Of a DNA stretch of 64,000 bases, positions 63,282 through 64,000 are shown piece after piece. Made by a program: the position numbers and the translations under genes. Within the stretch, counting starts at the first letter, position 1, and every line of letters begins with the position of its first letter. The notes under the pieces are model-generated. The model made no database searches. It was not told where the DNA came from and saw nothing but the letters and a program-made list of their open reading frames with translations. This stretch comes from Sphaerimonospora sp050942215 (GTDB taxonomy: Bacteria > Actinomycetota > Actinomycetes > Streptosporangiales > Streptosporangiaceae), in NCBI RefSeq assembly GCF_050942215.1, contig NZ_CP192056.1, positions 1 through 64,000 of the forward strand, in the 5' to 3' direction.

Positions 63282-63362
63282 TCACCCCCGTAGTTCAGTC
63301 AACAGGACGGTGAAGCCGATCAGCGTGTTGGCGTTCAGCCACTCCAGAGTTTCCTTGGACAT
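63282..63362 (-). pseudogene. DUF932 gene, 5' fragment
   Basis: ATG 63,362 follows GGAGAAAGATC and opens with MSKETLEWLNANTLIGFT, the typical DUF932 N-terminus; after 63,309 the frame enters the element and stops after 8 foreign codons at 63,282. Joining codon 18 here to 58,866 restores a continuous 341-residue frame (NTLIGFT then DKRGTAWHYR). Confidence 0.9.
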
Positions 63363-63392
63363 GATCTTTCTCCGATTCGGTGGAAATGAGAA

Positions 63393-63416
63393 GGGCACCG
63401 GCCGCGGGCCGGTGCC
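63393..63416 (-). terminator. Hairpin between the 63,531 gene and DUF932
   Basis: GGCACCGGCC / GGCCGGTGCC, a perfect 10-bp stem with a 3-base loop, 115 bases past the stop of the 63,531 gene and 31 bases before the DUF932 start. It is the likely terminator of the upstream gene. Confidence 0.75.
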
Positions 63417-63530
63417 GTCGGTGTTGTTACGTCAGTGGGTGTCGTGTGCTGGGCGGGATGTGGCCCGCTACGTTGCGGTCCCCGCAGCCCTCGCGGGAGT
63501 TCGGGTGCGCCCGTGGTGTTCGGGTGCTGG

Positions 63531-63998
63531 TCAGGTGGCGCGGTGCTGTACGGCGTAGGCCATGCGTTCGGTCAGTTCGCGGTCGGCGTTGCGGATCTCG
63601 ATGGTGCTGGTGGTGGTGTCGCCGTGCACGGTGAACGTGCCGACGGTGTTGCCCAGCCGCCAGCGGATAACGATCTCGCGTTCCTTCTCGGTGAGCGTCG
63701 CGTCCGGCAGCAAAGCCATCAGGATTTCGGCGAACTCAACCCGGGTGCCGTTCTCGGCCGACCGCGTGGCCAGCCGCTCGCAGCAGGCGGCCAGGTCTTT
63801 CCGGTAGTCGGGCAACAGGCGGCGCTCGATCCTCTTGGCGATGAACTTTGCCCCGCGGGCGGCCGTCACGGTGATCTCGTGCCGTCGCAGGTTGAGGAGC
63901 ATGCCCCGGCTTCCGTCGGGGTAGACGCCGAGCACCCTGATCCGCCCCTGCTGGTTCCAGATCGGGTGCACGACAAGCCGGACGCCGGCCGGTCCCAT
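63531..63998 (-). CDS. Hypothetical protein near the window edge
   Basis: A 155-residue frame whose first possible ATG is at 63,998; the real start may lie beyond the window. The product is soluble with a beta-rich first part (VRLVVHPIWNQQGRIRVLGVY), a basic helix (AKFIAKRIERRLLPDYRKDLAACCERL) and LTEKEREIVIRWRLGNTVG. I do not recognise the family. Its position beside a DUF932 gene suggests it belongs to the plasmid- or ICE-type accessory region. Confidence 0.65.
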   Translation of the reverse strand: MGPAGVRLVVHPIWNQQGRIRVLGVYPDGSRGMLLNLRRHEITVTAARGAKFIAKRIERRLLPDYRKDLAACCERLATRSAENGTRVEFAEILMALLPDATLTEKEREIVIRWRLGNTVGTFTVHGDTTTSTIEIRNADRELTERMAYAVQHRAT

Positions 63999-64000
63999 CA

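Larger units (their letters stand above)
58867..63308. mobile_element. Tyrosine-recombinase transposable element (Tn554-like layout)
   Basis: A 4,442-base insertion whose ends are fixed by the split DUF932 gene. Contents from left: PIN-domain gene (plus), 846-residue recombinase (minus), 411-residue recombinase (minus, 79 bases from the right end). No terminal inverted repeats or target duplication were seen, as expected for Tn554-type elements. Near the ends are short dyads: CCCGCT...AGCGGG (58,895-58,920) and CTGAACT...AGTTCAG (63,268-63,298), possible recombinase-binding sites. The third small protein of Tn554-type elements (TnpC-like) is not seen. Confidence 0.85.

Overview
The window opens on the first base of dnaA. 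The gene order dnaA - oriC - dnaN - gnd - recF - DUF721 - gyrB - gyrA - DUF3566 - tRNA-Ile is the standard origin region of a high-GC actinobacterium. The short gnd between dnaN and recF, the GTG/TTG starts and the general base composition suggest Streptosporangiales; this taxonomic placement is inference. Bases 1-12,608 are ordinary core genome, apart from a symmetric six-copy repeat between gnd and recF.

After tRNA-Ile (12,532-12,608) the core order stops and accessory DNA fills the rest of the window. From 12.9 to 17.9 kb it holds a broken M56 peptidase, a cmtR / P1B-type metal ATPase / DUF3703 operon and a 5'-truncated cytochrome P450. From 18.0 to 30.0 kb is a conjugation module of an integrative element: a small HTH/excisionase-like gene, an orphan DNA methyltransferase, a sigma-like/VirB2-like fusion, and VirB6-, VirB3-, VirB4- and VirD4-like proteins, a Replic_Relax relaxase candidate and a lytic NlpC/P60 protein. 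Most of these genes overlap by 4 bp.

From 31.4 to 57.7 kb is a large copper/redox island. It carries two multicopper oxidases, DUF305, DUF6153, a BlaI-type repressor with an M56 sensor protease, a CopB-type and a CopA-type ATPase, two CopZ-like chaperones, SHOCT and His-rich membrane proteins, a TlpA lipoprotein, a VanW protein and a beta-propeller lipoprotein, and a system II cytochrome c maturation operon (ccdA-resB-ccsB) whose own first gene, tlpA, is reduced to an internally deleted remnant. Two sets of operator-like dyads recur: CTACTA-N7-TAGTAG (five places), which I assign by inference to the BlaI protein, and TACCCC/GGGGTA CsoR-like boxes (five places). No csoR gene is visible, so that regulator would act in trans.

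From 57.9 to 64.0 kb, a 4.44 kb element encoding two overlapping tyrosine recombinases (Tn554 TnpA/TnpB-like layout) and a PIN-domain protein has inserted into a DUF932 gene. The first 18 codons of that gene lie at 63,309-63,362 and the rest at 57,895-58,866, which fixes both element ends to within a few bases. The far boundary of the large accessory region is not in the window.
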